Below, one piece after another: positions 24,418 through 36,187 of a stretch of DNA of 64,000 nt. Location: NCBI GenBank assembly GCA_030544215.1, contig JARZZO010000003.1:31996379-32060378 (forward strand). Direction: 5' to 3'. The notes beneath the pieces were generated by a model, which was not told the origin of the DNA, searched no databases, and was given only the letters and a program-made list of their open reading frames with translations. Source of the DNA: Zantedeschia hybrid cultivar. Lineage: Eukaryota > Streptophyta > Magnoliopsida > Alismatales > Araceae. The position numbers and the translations under genes were made by a program. Every line of letters begins with the position of its first letter. The stretch's first letter is position 1.

Positions 24418-25347
24418 TCATTCCACCACGACATCTCCTTGAGCTATAATCTCTCTGATCAAATGAAAGCGCCGCAGAATGTGCTTCGACTTCTGATGAG
24501 ACCTCGGCTCTTTTGCTTGAGCAATCACCCCATTGTTGTCACACAGCAGTAGGACGGGACCAGATATGCTTTCCACCATACCAAGATCGCCGATGAATTT
24601 CTTCATCCATACAGCTTCTTTGGCGGCTTCAGCAGTAGCAATATACTCGGTTTCCGTTGTCGAATCAGCAGTGGTTTCCTGCTTGGAACTTTTCCAGCTC
24701 ACTGCTCCCCCGTTGAGTGTGAAAACAAAACTTGATGTTGACGTGCTGTCATCAGGATCAGACTGAAAACTCGAGTCAGTGTATCCTTGCAGCTTTAAGT
24801 CTCCTCTTCCATAGACTAGAAATAGATCCTTAGTCCTTCTCAAGTACTTAAGGATGCATTTCACAGCCTTCCAGTGTTCATTACCTGGATCTGCCTGATG
24901 TCTGCTCGTAACACTTAGAGCATATGCTATATCAGGTCTGGTACATAGCATGGCATACATGATGGACCCTATGGCAGAAGCATAGGGGACTTTATCCATC
25001 AGAGCCCTCTCTTCAGGTGTCTTGGGAGACTGACCTTTAGAAAGTGAAATTCCATGTCTCATCAGTATGAGGCCTCTCTTGGAATTTTCCATGCCAAACC
25101 TTTTGATAATGGTTTCTATGTACATGGATTGGGTTAAAGCTAACATCTTCTTTGATATATCTCTATAGATCAGTATTCCCAATACGTAAGATGCTTCTCC
25201 TAAATCCTTCATGGATAAGTTCTTTGACAGCCATATCTTTACTGAAGACATCATTCCTACATCATTCCCAATGAGTAGGATGTCGTCAACGTAAAGAACC
25301 AGAAATGTGATTGTGCTCCCACTGTTTTTCTTGTATACACAGGGCTC
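24418..25347 (-). pseudogene. Element B reverse transcriptase C-part and RNase H
   Basis: From the insertion point of E the minus strand reads EPCVYKK, then VLYVDDILLIGND with the catalytic YVDD (in 25255-25347). It continues as MMSSVKIWLSKNLSMKDLGEASYVLG, KVPYASAIGSIMYAMLCTRP and RNase H: GYTDSSFQSD, TTETEYIATAEAAKEAVWMKK, LLCDNNG. All four RNase H signature segments are present. The N-part of the same RT is 23 kb away at 48271-48742. Confidence 0.88.
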
Positions 25348-25352
25348 ATCTT

Positions 25353-28300
25353 TGTGAGTGCTTAGAATGAGTGTGTGATTATCATGAAAAATCTATGTTG
25401 TTTAAGTGAAAAAGAAGCCTATTAAAAAGAAACTACGTGAAGTGATCGCCAGAAACTTTTGACTTAAAAGTTCCAAAAGAAAATTTGATCGCCTACTGAT
25501 CGTTTCGAATCGTGCGTCGTTAAACACATGAAAAACGTTCAATCTAAATTTATCCGGCTCATTCAAATCAAAATTTGGAAATTTAATAGTGGTGAGTCCG
25601 AGTCGATCCACAGGGAATTAAGATTCTAATTTTAAAAACTTTGGACTTTAGTTAATTTAAAAATAAGTGGGAATTTAAGGAAACTAATTACTTACTTAAA
25701 CTCGAATTAACTAACGTACCTAAAAATGTAATTACGTAAAATAAACGAATCCTTTTTTTTAAAAAAAAAATAATTAAACACAACGACAAAAAAAATAAAT
25801 ATAACAAAAACACTATTATTTAACTAGGTGTAAACCATTAATCATCTAAAAATTAAAAATTGAATTATAAAGTCTATGGTTTAATAACCCAACATCAAGT
25901 AATAAGCAACTAATCTCAAACAAATAAACATATAACTATGCTAATGAAGAGAGGGAGACGAATAAAGCAGCAGTAGCCTCTGTGGTTCTTTGTAAGAGAA
26001 CGGCGCAGTGGTCCAACAGCAACAGTGCAGCAAGCGTGGAGGATTTCAGGTGCAGGGAAGCTGTGAAGCTGCTGAAGACTGGTATATGCTGAACGTGGAT
26101 TTGCAGGTGCATGCACGTCGCCGCGTGGAGGAGGGGAGTGGCAGTGCGTTGGAGGCAAGGAAACAGCTGCTGGTACGTTTCTGGGCAGGGGGTGCTTGGC
26201 TCAGCTAGGACAGCATGTGGAGAGGATGCTGCACGTTGCTGCTGCTGCGTTGGTGGAGCTCGGTTGCTGGCGGCTGGGAGAATTGCTGGAGAGACAGCAG
26301 CTGCGTGCTGGTTCGTTTGCTGCTACGTGGTGCTGCTCATGGGAGTGTGGGGAAGGCTTGCAAGCAGGGTGGAGAAGATGCATGCGCTGCTGGCTGCGTT
26401 TGCTGCCGCTGGAGGGTGGCTGGCACGTGGAGAAGGTGCAAAGATGCTGCTGGACGTGCGTGCTACACTGCAGCTTCTTGCACGGACGTGGCTGGACTGC
26501 AGCGTTGGGCTTCAGCTGGAGGTGGCTCGCCGGCATGTGCATGCATGCCTGCAGGTCGTGGAGTTGCAGGGAGATGCTGCACGTTGGTTGAAGAGGCTTC
26601 GCTGCAGCTGGAGGAAGAAGCTTGTTGCTGTTGGTGCCGCTGGAAGTAGGAGGAGGCTGCTGGAAGGAAAACTGAGAGAGGAATAACCGGAGAGAGGGAG
26701 AGATAGAAGGGAAAACCAGAGAGAGCGTGGGGGAGAGAACGAGAGGCTGCGGAGGGGCCGAGAGAGAGAGAACCGTGGAGAGGGAGAGGAAATAGAAGAG
26801 AGAGGGAAAAACGACTAGGAATTAAAACTGGGAAAAATCAAAACGTGGGGGGGGAGAGAGGTCTGGTTGAGAGGAATTTGTGGGAATTTATAGAGAGGAG
26901 GAGGAGGAGAGGTGCTGGGTTTGAGTTGGACAAGGAGGAGGATATGTGGGAGACTTGGAAAATGGACAGGATTTGGAAGAGGAAATTGGAATAGGATTCG
27001 ACTTTCTAAAACGAGAAGAGAGAGAGAGTTTTTTTTTAAAATAAAGGAAATGATGTGTTTAGGAAATCGGAGAGACGGAGGGAAATAGTGGGTTTTGGGA
27101 AACTCCAGTGGGAGAAGGAGTCAATTTGTATTTTTACCCCTGTTTTAGTTGAAATCCGCACACCGGATCACTCCCAAATTTCCGGAAACTCCTCCAGCTG
27201 CACTGCATCCTCGGCATGTCCTGTTCATATCAAATAAATATAATTTAGCGCATTATCATAAAAATATCATCATATTTATTCATTTCGTCTCGGTTTTGTC
27301 GAAAAACCGCAAATGCGCTACACTCCTTTGATCACATGAAATGACGATGTTTTTAAGTCAGAATTTGATGAAATTGGTACCGTTGGACTTGTTACACAAT
27401 TATCTATCATTTCATGCTATTTTGCAGATAAAAACATGAGTATGATGCATATGGTTGCCCTTAAATGATCAATTTAACACTTTATCACCTACCTGTTTAA
27501 ACGTGGGAGATGTTGAGCTCTTGATTCCCCTTCTTCAGCCGGCTGAAGAAAGAGAACCCTTCATTTTCCTTTGTTCTTGCTGTTGAGTTTGAATTTGAGG
27601 ATCGTCCAGAGTTCTTTGATTTGTGTGTTGATTTCCTCCCCTTTTGATTCTCCTTTGCAGCTTACAAGAAATAGAAAGAAGAATAAAGAAATGATGAGAA
27701 CTTAAGTAAAAGTAATATCCATTCTAATCAGAGTTTTAAACATGCAACTAAACATAGAACTCACTTGTTGGGATGGTCTTTGAAACCCCTTTAAATTGGT
27801 TTTGAAAATGATGCTAATGTGGTGTGTTTGCATGAACTGATGTGATGGAGAATGTAGAATTAATGAAGATATATGAATATGAAAAGTGTAGAAATGAATT
27901 GAAAAACTTATGCCGATTGGATGAAGCCTTGAATTGGATGAAGATTGGATGAAGAATGGACGCCGGCTTCTGGAAACAGCAGCACTTCGGCGTTAGGACG
28001 TCGTTGCTTCGACCTTCAATTTTAACTCTGATTCTAACTTTTTTCTCACTCTGTCACCCATTCAAGATGCAGGGTATTTATAGACTTCTTCTGTGTCCGC
28101 AGATTTACATGGAAAAATCTTAAGATTTATCCGCATTAACCAACAGATAAATACAGATTAATTCAAGTTTATCTATAATTATCTAAAACGCGTCCTCAAT
28201 GGCTGACGCCTTTCAGATTGATTAAGATAAAGATAAATATCCGAGAAAACTTATCTTTATCTGTATTAGCTAAAACGCGTCTACATGTATAGACGTCTTT

Positions 28301-28669
28301 TACACTAATTAAGATAAGGATAAACATCCGGAAGAGAAGTAGAAATAGCTTAAGAAACCTAAAAGTGCGTCATGTCTTACAGACGCCTTTTAGCTAATTA
28401 ATCAACTGATTAAAATTCAAATTTAAACGTTAAAATAAGAATAAACTCTAAATGGCGTCCACATAGGTCGACGTCTTTTAGACTTCTTTATATTTTAATT
28501 GAAATTTGAGTTAAAATCAATTTAATTGATTAACTTAAACATGTTTGTTAAACCCGACACTCAAAAAGATGAATAAAAATTAATTAATGATTAAATATCA
28601 GACCATTCTGAGACATTATTATATGATTTGAAATTTACTCGAAATGACGTCAAAATTAGCGTGTCTACA
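25353..28669 (-). repeat. Element E 3' LTR, interrupted by F
   Basis: Plus strand TGTGAGTGCTTAGAATG at 25353 to GCGTGTCTACA at 28669, split at 25496/27488 by F. Without F it is about 1321 bp, some 61 bp longer than the 5' LTR (47006-48265), which lacks the segment equivalent to about 28460-28520. It carries four 32-bp palindromes (28184, 28271, 28360 and 28449) and a minus-strand TATA box at about 28074-28086. Confidence 0.9.
25497..27487. mobile_element. Element F: solo LTR or small LTR-type element
   Basis: 1991 bp starting TGATCGTTTCG and ending CACTTTATCA, flanked by the perfect 5-bp duplication CCTAC (25492-25496 and 27488-27492). TG...CA ends and 5-bp duplication fit an LTR. No internal PBS or coding region is seen, so a solo LTR of an unrelated, probably gypsy, family is most likely. 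Contents include A-runs (about 25750-25800), a TGC/TGG-rich stretch with open frames on both strands (26000-26690) and a GAGAGG-rich purine tract (26680-27030). Confidence 0.8.
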
Positions 28670-29688
28670 GCTGCCTCACCTTGGCATCGTCTTTGCAAGG
28701 GAGTGAAATGAAATGGAATGTATTGAAAAGGTGATGCCAAGGTGTGATGAGACACGCTCTCAACATCACATGATTGAAATTTTTCTCAAAATCATTAATG
28801 AAGATAGTTCAAAGAGATCAATAGAATCAATCATGTCTGGATGAGGTAGACAAGGAAATAAAATAAGGTCGATCAACTTCCTCGGAGTAGGAAGTACCCC
28901 AGGTCATAGACACTGTAGGTTTCATCATGGGGAGCGTTTGCCAGCCAATGTGGACGTGCTGCAGCTACGATGGATCTTAAAAGAAAACAAGAAATATTGG
29001 ATAAAGAGTCCAAGAAAAGATAGAATTCCAATGATATCTTCAAGCGAGCCTCAAAGATAATCAAGATACTCAATTCAGAATGGAATATTTCATATTATGT
29101 TGGAGTTATTTGATTTAATGGTCTGAAACTTAATCAATAATTTATCCTTATCACAATGATTTCAAAGTCCTACATGATGCATGCTGTGCTAAAAGAAAAA
29201 TATAAAGTCAAATAAAATATAAATTAATCAAGGATAATATTTTTAAATTGTCATTAATGAGTCAAGACACCAATTCTTGTAATCCAGTGCTAAGCCGAAG
29301 CTCGTTTATCCACGCACCGTTTCACAAAAGTGGAACCATCGTTCTCACTAATTAATAATCCAGCGGCCTATCCGTGCGATTAAGAATTCTCTGGAATTAT
29401 CACTATTTTTTTTAAAGGGGAACTCAAATTCCAGTTTCATCAAAACCACAAGGTCCTTGACATACTCTAATAAATACTTAATAATGCAAATGAATTACAT
29501 GAAATAATACAAGGGTAGAAATAACCGTCTTTTTAGCCACGGTCGGGACTTATAAACTCCCACAGTGGGATTTTCCAGCTTCATTTCAATTTTTTGATTT
29601 TCCTGCAATCAAAATTATTAATAATTCCCAACAAATATTCAATTTAAGCATCACAAATCACAGAATTTCAGGTAAATAACAGAATTGC
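28670..29688. other. Element E region between 3' LTR and antisense gene 1
   Basis: Begins next to the LTR with minus-strand AAGGTGAGGCAGC, the likely polypurine-tract position. The rest is AT-rich with no recognised gene. On the plus strand it would be upstream sequence of the antisense gene at 30004. Confidence 0.5.
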
Positions 29689-29756
29689 TGAAAAGCGTCG
29701 TGTCAAGCAGACGCCATTCAAGGTTGAAAAGCGTCGCTTATCCTCGACGCCTTTTA
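29689..29756. repeat. Two 32-bp variable-centre palindromes
   Basis: Units at 29689-29720 and 29725-29756 of the form TGAAAAGCGTC-N10-GACGCCNTTYA. Same family as those in E's LTRs. Confidence 0.85.
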
Positions 29757-29860
29757 CTCACAGAAACAGGTTTCTGGTTGTTCTTTACTCGGATTCTAAC
29801 TCTACCAATGCACATCCCTTTTCCAATCCAGAAAAGTCTTCTTAGGATCGCAATTCCTTC

Positions 29861-29869
29861 TATATAAAC
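29861..29869 (+). promoter_or_regulatory. TATA box of antisense gene 1 in E
   Basis: CTATATAAACACC lies about 140 bases before the start codon at 30004. It is a good plant TATA box on the strand opposite to the element's own transcription, just after two palindromes. Confidence 0.55.
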
Positions 29870-30003
29870 ACCATTAAGTTGTTCCCAAGCAATCCTACCA
29901 TAATCCAGAGATCCTAGGTTGAATTTTTCTTCAAGGTTTCAAGGTTTTCCAAAGGTTTCCAAGGTTTCCAAGCTTCAAGAAGGAAGAACTCCGAAAAAAG
30001 AGG

Positions 30004-31377
30004 ATGGGTTCTTTAAACAAGAGGATGAAGATGTCGCTGGAAAAGTTCTCCGACGTGGAGAATCACCTCAACAGAAGGGATCCCAATCTCCAAGTAAGTT
30101 AAATTAACTTCCCTTTTTCTTGTTCTTCATGTTCTTTCATGTTCTTGTTCTTCAAATTCTTCAATCATTCCTTTTGTTTTCAGAATTACCCCATGTTTCC
30201 TGGCCCAAGGAAATTTACCTCTCTCCCTTGGATTCGTAAACCTGCAAAAAGTATTAAGCTTTCCATGCAAGTTTTCATCTCCAAGTGGAATATTCAAGGA
30301 CTAGTGGTGCTTGCCAAACACTACAAGAGTTCGAACGTAGATTGGGCGGCTATGGGTGCCTTGATCGAATGGTGGCATCCCCAAACACATACGTTCTTCT
30401 TCTAAGACTTTGAGTGTACTATCCTTTTGGAAGAGGCGGAGCTTCTATTGGGGCTCCCAAAGACCAAAGATAAGATGGCTTTAACAAGAGAGAAAATCAC
30501 CGGTCAACAGTTGTTGACATCAATCATAAAGGATCTTTCAGAAGCTAAAGGATGCCTTACCAAAAAGGAGATCAATCTTGCAAAGCTTGCTGAGTGGACT
30601 CTATATGAGATCGATGATCTAAGGGAGGATGAAGCGGAGGATGTGACGAAAGCGTTCGTCACATGCCTTGCCGGTGCTCTATTCTTCCCTGCGCAGGACA
30701 ACATCTTAGAAGATGATCAGATCAGTGCCATCTACGTAATCTTCGAAGGTAAATCCATTAGCACTGCACTCTTGGCTTATCTTTACAGTGGACTTTCTGC
30801 GGCATCTGTGGGTCGTCCTCCCTATGGGTGCATGTTACTCTTTGCTTTGTGGGTTGAACTTCACTTTAAATTCGAATACTGTAAGAAGGTGCCTCCAAGA
30901 CCATCTCAAATTTATATGAATAGTCCGATCCACTGTATTGCCAACATGGTAAAGTTCAACGAGCACATGGTCAATAAAGTCCCAAAGCTCAAGACCCGAG
31001 TCGACTGGAGGGAGTATCTGAAGCTCATGACATCTGACATATTTGACTCGTCTCCACTCGCTCTTGTTGGAAAGCCTGTTTGGGTGCGCCGTGCAGCGGG
31101 AGCGGACCTCAAGTTGATTGGGGCCACCGAGTTCGTGTTATACAATCCTCATCGGTGCCTTACTCAACTTAGCTTGAGCCGTCGTGAATTCTCCGAGTTC
31201 TCCTTCACATCTCCGATCAAGAAGCGTGCCTTGGAATCCGACAAAGATTATGAAGCCACAGAACTCATCACCACCTTATGGAACCTTGGCTTCAGTTATC
31301 GTGTAAAATCTTCTAAAGATAGAGATAGAGGATTGAAATTTCCTTACCTCAAAGGTCTTCATGAAATTCTTCCTTAA
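30004..31377 (+). pseudogene. Antisense gene 1 of element E (DUF7745/plant-mobile-domain-like)
   Basis: Two exons are supported: 30004-30093 (30 codons starting MGSLNKRMKMSLEKFSD) with donor CAA|GTAAGTT, and 30184-31377 with acceptor TTTTGTTTTCAG; both junctions are phase 0. Total about 427 residues. A single in-frame TAA at 30403-30405 interrupts exon 2, right after WWHPQTHTFFF. The layout 'aromatic-rich start, WxxxxALIEWWHPxTHTF, LLGLP, then RPPYGCMLLFALWVELH' resembles the DUF7745/plant-mobile-domain family often annotated in plant genomes next to gypsy elements. This family link comes from my reading of the pattern only. The molecular function is unknown. The gene runs opposite to E's gag-pol. 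Confidence 0.65.
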
Positions 31378-31528
31378 ATGTCCTCTTTCTTTTCTCTTTT
31401 CTTTATGATGTAATAAAAGATTTCATTGACTAAAGAACTATTTTTCATGCCTTGAAACCTTTCCTTAACTTCCTATGATGTGTTCATGATTTTTTCCTTG
31501 AAAATATGACAGTTCGGGTTCTGTTAAT

Positions 31529-31869
31529 GCAAAACGCGTCCACTCAGAGAGACGCCTTTTATCCATAATTCATTTTCCAGAAATTCAATTTAATCCTCAA
31601 AAATCTTGATTTAACTTTAAATTGCGTCTGCGAGACAAGACGCCTTTCAATTCTCTCTCCTACTTTTTCTAGGATTCTGCCATTAATTCCGTGATTAATT
31701 CCCTAAAACGCGTCTGTAAGATCAGACGCCTTTCATCATCATGCTGCGTACGGCTCTGACCAGAATTGGCGGGAATCTGAAACGCGTCGACATACGTGGA
31801 CGCCGTTCACTCAATTGCCGCCTCAACTGATGCGCCCTAAAATGCGTCTATCTGAATCGACGCCTTTTA
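31529..31869. repeat. Five 32-bp variable-centre palindromes between the antisense genes
   Basis: Units near 31529, 31619, 31704, 31780 and 31838, each of the form AAANGCGTC-N10-GACGCCNTT. The centres differ in every copy (for example CACTCAGAGA, TGTAAGATCA, TATCTGAATC). They fill the intergenic space between the two plus-strand genes. Confidence 0.85.
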
Positions 31870-31978
31870 GCTTTCTGTTTACAGATCCACGAAGCCCCCC
31901 TTTCTTCCTCACTTTTCTCCTTTGCTTTCTCTCTCCTCACTCTGGCGAGCTCCAGCGAAAACTCCCTCCCCAAACTCA

Positions 31979-34879
31979 ATGGAACGCGGTGAGGGTTCTA
32001 GAAAGACCAAAGCCTTAGCCAAGAGGCTGCGAAGGGCGGCTCGCGAGGAAGAAGCCCCGGAAGAGGTGCCGGCCGCTCTTGCCGAGGCGGCGGCGTTCTT
32101 GGAGGAAGGAATCCCTCCACCGGTGCCCGTGGCCATAGAAGAAGAAGAGGAGGGCGACCTCCACACGGTAAGCTTCCTATGTGATTGATTAGATGAGAAA
32201 AAAGGGGAGGAACGGGGTTCTTCAAGAACTCGGAATCCGGTCTTGAAAGGCGTCCAGACCAGGTGACGCCATTCAAAAGGCGTCACCTTGGGACGACGCC
32301 TTTCAAGGCTAAATTCCGAATAATTAGGCAGAAAAATAGGTATGAATTGCGTCAAAACATGTTGATGTAGTTTAAAAGACGTCCATATGTGTTGACGCCT
32401 TTCAAAACAGAACTGTTTTAACTCTGTTTTTTATTTATTACTGACCCTATTTTTTATGTTTTTATTTGTAGGGAGTGATGAGGTCTAGGATTAGCTGGGA
32501 CTTAGTTGTAGGTGCATACCGGGGGCTCCCGGACTTCCAGAAGGTGCGCTTGCGCCGGATGGGGTTCGGGGAAGTCCTGGACATCGAGCCATTTTGGGTC
32601 GACCTTGTCCTGCTGCAGGCGCTCAGGGAGCGTTGGCACGCAAAGAGTCGGGCATTCCTAATGCCCTGGGGACATATGATCCCCACTCTAGAGGATGTGG
32701 CCAGGATCACTGATCTCAGGGTAGAGGGCCGACCGGTTAGAGGGGTGACTTACCCCGACTACCGAGGATTGGTAGAGGCATTGTTAGGGATAGAAGTGTC
32801 TCGCCTAGGCAGGGAGTCTAGGATGGTCCCTAGGGTGGAGGTAGAGGCCGCCTTAGGACTAGAGGAGCCTCGACGTCGGTCAGACGAGACCCGGGAGGAG
32901 TTTAGGGATAGACTAGCCGAGTCGTCCTCCCTTGTATATTGTAGTGACCCTAGTCAGGGGGAGGAGGTAGATAGGCAGCTCAGAGTCTTCCTAGTTTTCT
33001 TTTTTGGTCGGTTGCTCTTCGGTACGAAGGGCGACCACATTCATTGTAGATTTTTTATACTTGTTAGATGACCTAGATAGCCTAGGGGAGTATGCATGGG
33101 GTGCGGCCCTTCTGGCCCACCTGTTCGCCGATTTGTCCGCGGTCACGCCGGACCGCGAGACCACCATTAGCGGCTTCTCGCCGTTCCTTCAGGTATTAAA
33201 TTGTTTATTATTTTTTTATGATATGCAATGTGATGAAATGATTTTTTCTAACTTATATGTTCATGTATGCAGGTGTGAAGTTATCACTATTTCCCGCTCG
33301 GCAAAGCGAGGATTGCACGACCGGGTGTTGTCCCGTTGGCCTGCCGTTGGCAGCCAATTGTGGACACCGCCCCCCAGCACCATCAGCTGACGGCCCTCTG
33401 CCGTCAGTTCCTCGACTATCCAGAGCTTCTGGTGAGTTCTTAATTTATTCAATTTTATTAAATGCAATCTTTTATTCATTAAATGCAAGTTATTTATATG
33501 AATGCATCTAACCTATATGCAGGTGATCTGGCGCCCATACTTGGGCATGGGCGAGGAGGGTCAGCCGTGGATGACGGCTGGCAGGAGGAGGTTCGGCAGG
33601 CAGATGTGGCTGCACTGCATGAACGAGATCGAGCCCCTCCACCTCCGGCTCGTGATGAGGACCCTGGGCCTCCACCAGGAATGGATCGACGAGGAGGTCC
33701 TAGAGGGTGTCGGGAGGAGCATGAGGGGCAAGCAAGCCCTCACCGACTGGCGTACCAAGTTCCTGGAGCAGTATGAGGACTGGCACCGCCGAGGCGTACG
33801 GGTGGAGTCCTGTGCAGAGAGTAGCGAGGCCTACCTCCAGCAGTATCGGGCCCACTATGCCGATCAGCTTCGGCTCCTCCGACCGCTCGATGTAAGTATG
33901 CTTTTATGCGTCTTTAATTTTATTATTATCTTGATTTATATTTGTGACTGAATGTATGTATGTGTGATATGCAGGATGCGCGCGATGCGGTCATCATCGA
34001 CCTCCGGGCCCGCCTACATGATGCGGAGGCCCAACTGGAGCAGGTCCAGAAGGAGCTCTTCGACCTGGTATGTATGCATGTTTATGAATGAATATTTTGA
34101 TTAATTAATTATTTTGGCAATTAACCCTGACGGTCGTCTTTTGGTGCAGCGAGCCGTCTACACCCAGGTGGCTCCCCCTTCCTATGGAGCGTCATCATCG
34201 TCTTCTTCTGCTGCTCACGAAGCTGCTCTGGCTGCTGCTCTGGCTGACCTCCAGAGCTAGCTCGCCTCCGCCATCCACCGAGCTTCCCTCGCAGAGGAGG
34301 ATCGCACTGCTCGGGTAAGTTCTTTCCTTTTGGCTTTTCTTTTCCAAATTTGATTTTGATTACTTAATTGCCTTGGACTAACAATGACTTCTCCTGCAGA
34401 TTGCTGAGCTTCATGAAGCCCTTCAGAGGGCTGAAGTGGATGCATCTCGCGTTCGCGTTCTCGAAGAGCAGGTGGCTCGAGTTCGCGAGCTAGAGGAGCA
34501 GGTGGCTCGCCTCTCTACCGGGGATCTTCCTCGAGAGCTTTCGCACCTCCAGTCCCAACTGGGGTTCATTACCGGGGAGAGGGAGAGAGAGCGGCTGGAG
34601 CGGCAGAAGATGGATTCGGAGATGGCCTCCCTCCGAGTTCAGTTGGGCATTGCTGAGCATGAGTGCCGGAGTGTGGAGGAGAGATACAGGCGTGCTCGAC
34701 AGCGTCTTCAGGAGCGTGGTTTGACGAGTGCTTTTACCGCTAGTGTCGCCATGTCTTCCGGCCAGGCAGGGCCAAGCACGATGAGGCCACCTCCACTTCT
34801 CAGCCGAGGACCAGCGCCGGATGCGCCCGACGAGGCACAGAGTCAATTTGATGAAGGCGGAGGGGAGAGCCAGCCTTGA
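31979..34879 (+). pseudogene. Antisense gene 2 of element E: plant-mobile-domain protein with coiled-coil tail
   Basis: Seven exons with GT-AG borders: 31979-32167, 32472-33192, 33273-33431, 33523-33891, 33975-34067, 34150-34314 and 34400-34879. Exon 1 is charged (MERGEGSRKTKALAKRLRRA, then acidic). Exons 2-4 give the plant mobile domain: DFQKVRLRRMGFGEVLDI, ALRERWHAKSRAFLMPWG, IPTLEDVARITDLRVEG, HLFADLSAVTPD, RVLSRWPAVGSQLW, QFLDYPELL-type end, MWLHCMNEIEPLHLRLVMR. Exons 5-7 form an Ala/Glu/Leu/Arg-rich coiled coil (LEEQVARVRELEEQVARLS). Lesions: a one-base frameshift near 33045 in a T-run, frame loss in a C-run near 33370 and TAG at 34258. Plant mobile domains occur in host proteins such as MAIN/MAIL1 and in transposons. 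Confidence 0.75.
32243..32405. repeat. Palindromes inside intron 1 of antisense gene 2
   Basis: Two adjoining perfect-armed units at about 32243-32306 (AAAGGCGTC...GACGCCATTCA and AAAAGGCGTC...GACGCCTTTCA), and a weaker pair at about 32345-32405. They are confined to the intron; neighbouring exons have none. Confidence 0.8.
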
Positions 34880-36187
34880 GGGCTCATGTATCTTCTTTTC
34901 TTTCGTGTATCATGTACAAAAAACCTTTTGATGATATACATGAAACTTTTGGCCTCCAATCTTGCATTCTTGTGTTTGCCTTGTGTCCTGCACATCACTT
35001 AACAAACATGTTAAGTATCTATTTAGGCTTAGCCCCTTGCCTGACTCAATAAATGGTCAATCAATCTTTTCCTTAAATGAACGGTCAAGGGGCGTAGCCT
35101 TTATTAACAAAGGTAATAAGAATAATCAAACATAAACAAAATGCAACATGCAAGCAGACAGATGCTCACTGAAAACAAAAAGAATGAGACATATCAAATG
35201 CAATAAGCAAATGCTAATTGAAATATTTTTGTTGTTTTGAAATATTCATTTTTTTTTGTTTGGGTTTTTAAAATATGTATTTTTTTTGGATTTTGGCATA
35301 TATATATTTTTTTATTTTGACATATGTATTTTTTATTTTATTTTTGACATATGTATTTTTTTGGATTTTGATATATGTATTTTTTTTGGATTTTTGACAT
35401 ATGTATTTTTTTTGGATTTTTGACATATGTATTTGAACTAAAAGACCAGCATGGTACTCAGATCAAAAGATCATATTTATTTATGAACTTAATTTCCAAA
35501 TTGTTCTTTAACAACTTAACTTAAACCCATCGTGTTTGAACTTGTGTTTCCATTCGTGATCCCATTTGATGATTTGACCCTTAGTCAATCTAAGCCATTC
35601 CTTAAGTTTGGAGTACGCCTCTTTAGAAGGAAATGAAGAATAAGTTTAGAAAGCCCATGAGAAGGTTCCGGAGACCTAAAAAGATGTTCCTTTCCTACCC
35701 TAGTATCCGTTGGGGTTCGGTCATTTTCTTTCCGGGGTATTTATCGACCTTGCGTTCCCTTTTGTTTCATTTCATGGCCTTGATGTAACGTTTGTAGTGT
35801 GATGGCCTTTTGATTTGACATTTAGATTTTGCCTTTTGCTTTTGCTTTTTCTATTCTTTTCTTTGGGACGGATCTCCCCCATTTTTTTATGACGGCTTCC
35901 TACTAAGATGGTAGGTATTCTTGGTAGTCTATTCTAAGCCTTGTTCCGACATCATAGGCCGAGTGTAAAACAGAATTTTGTTTTAAAATGAATGATTTGT
36001 ACTTTACACTTTTAGTCAAGCTTTCGGTATTCCTTAGAACTCGGCATCTCTTGTTACTCACGAATCAAACGTGTCAGTGTGTGTAGTAATGGGTTTGGAA
36101 TTAAATTATCCAGACTAATAAGGAAATTTGAGTTTATAAATTTTCTGATTCCACTGGTCTTAGTACCATACTGATCGACTCTTCAAC
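34880..36187. other. Element E region between integrase and antisense gene 2
   Basis: No gene recognised. It holds a T-rich tandem repeat (35240-35435) and AT-rich sequence. The 3' ends of integrase (minus strand) and antisense gene 2 (plus strand) face each other across it, so terminators for both directions are expected here but none can be pinpointed. Confidence 0.5.
35240..35435. repeat. Tandem repeat of GACATATGTATTTTTTTTGG
   Basis: About six imperfect copies of a 25-35 bp unit GACATATGTATTTTTTTTGG-ATTTTT, with varying T-run length. Each unit contains the palindrome CATATG. It lies in the hypervariable region before the 3' LTR. Confidence 0.8.

Noticed and set aside
26008..26686. Several open frames up to 191 codons on both strands
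   Set aside because: Cys/Trp/Leu-rich reading of TGC/TGG-rich DNA in element F; no domain, frames overlap on both strands.
28873..29073. 66-codon minus-strand frame downstream of E integrase
   Set aside because: No similarity to the known element proteins; isolated and short.
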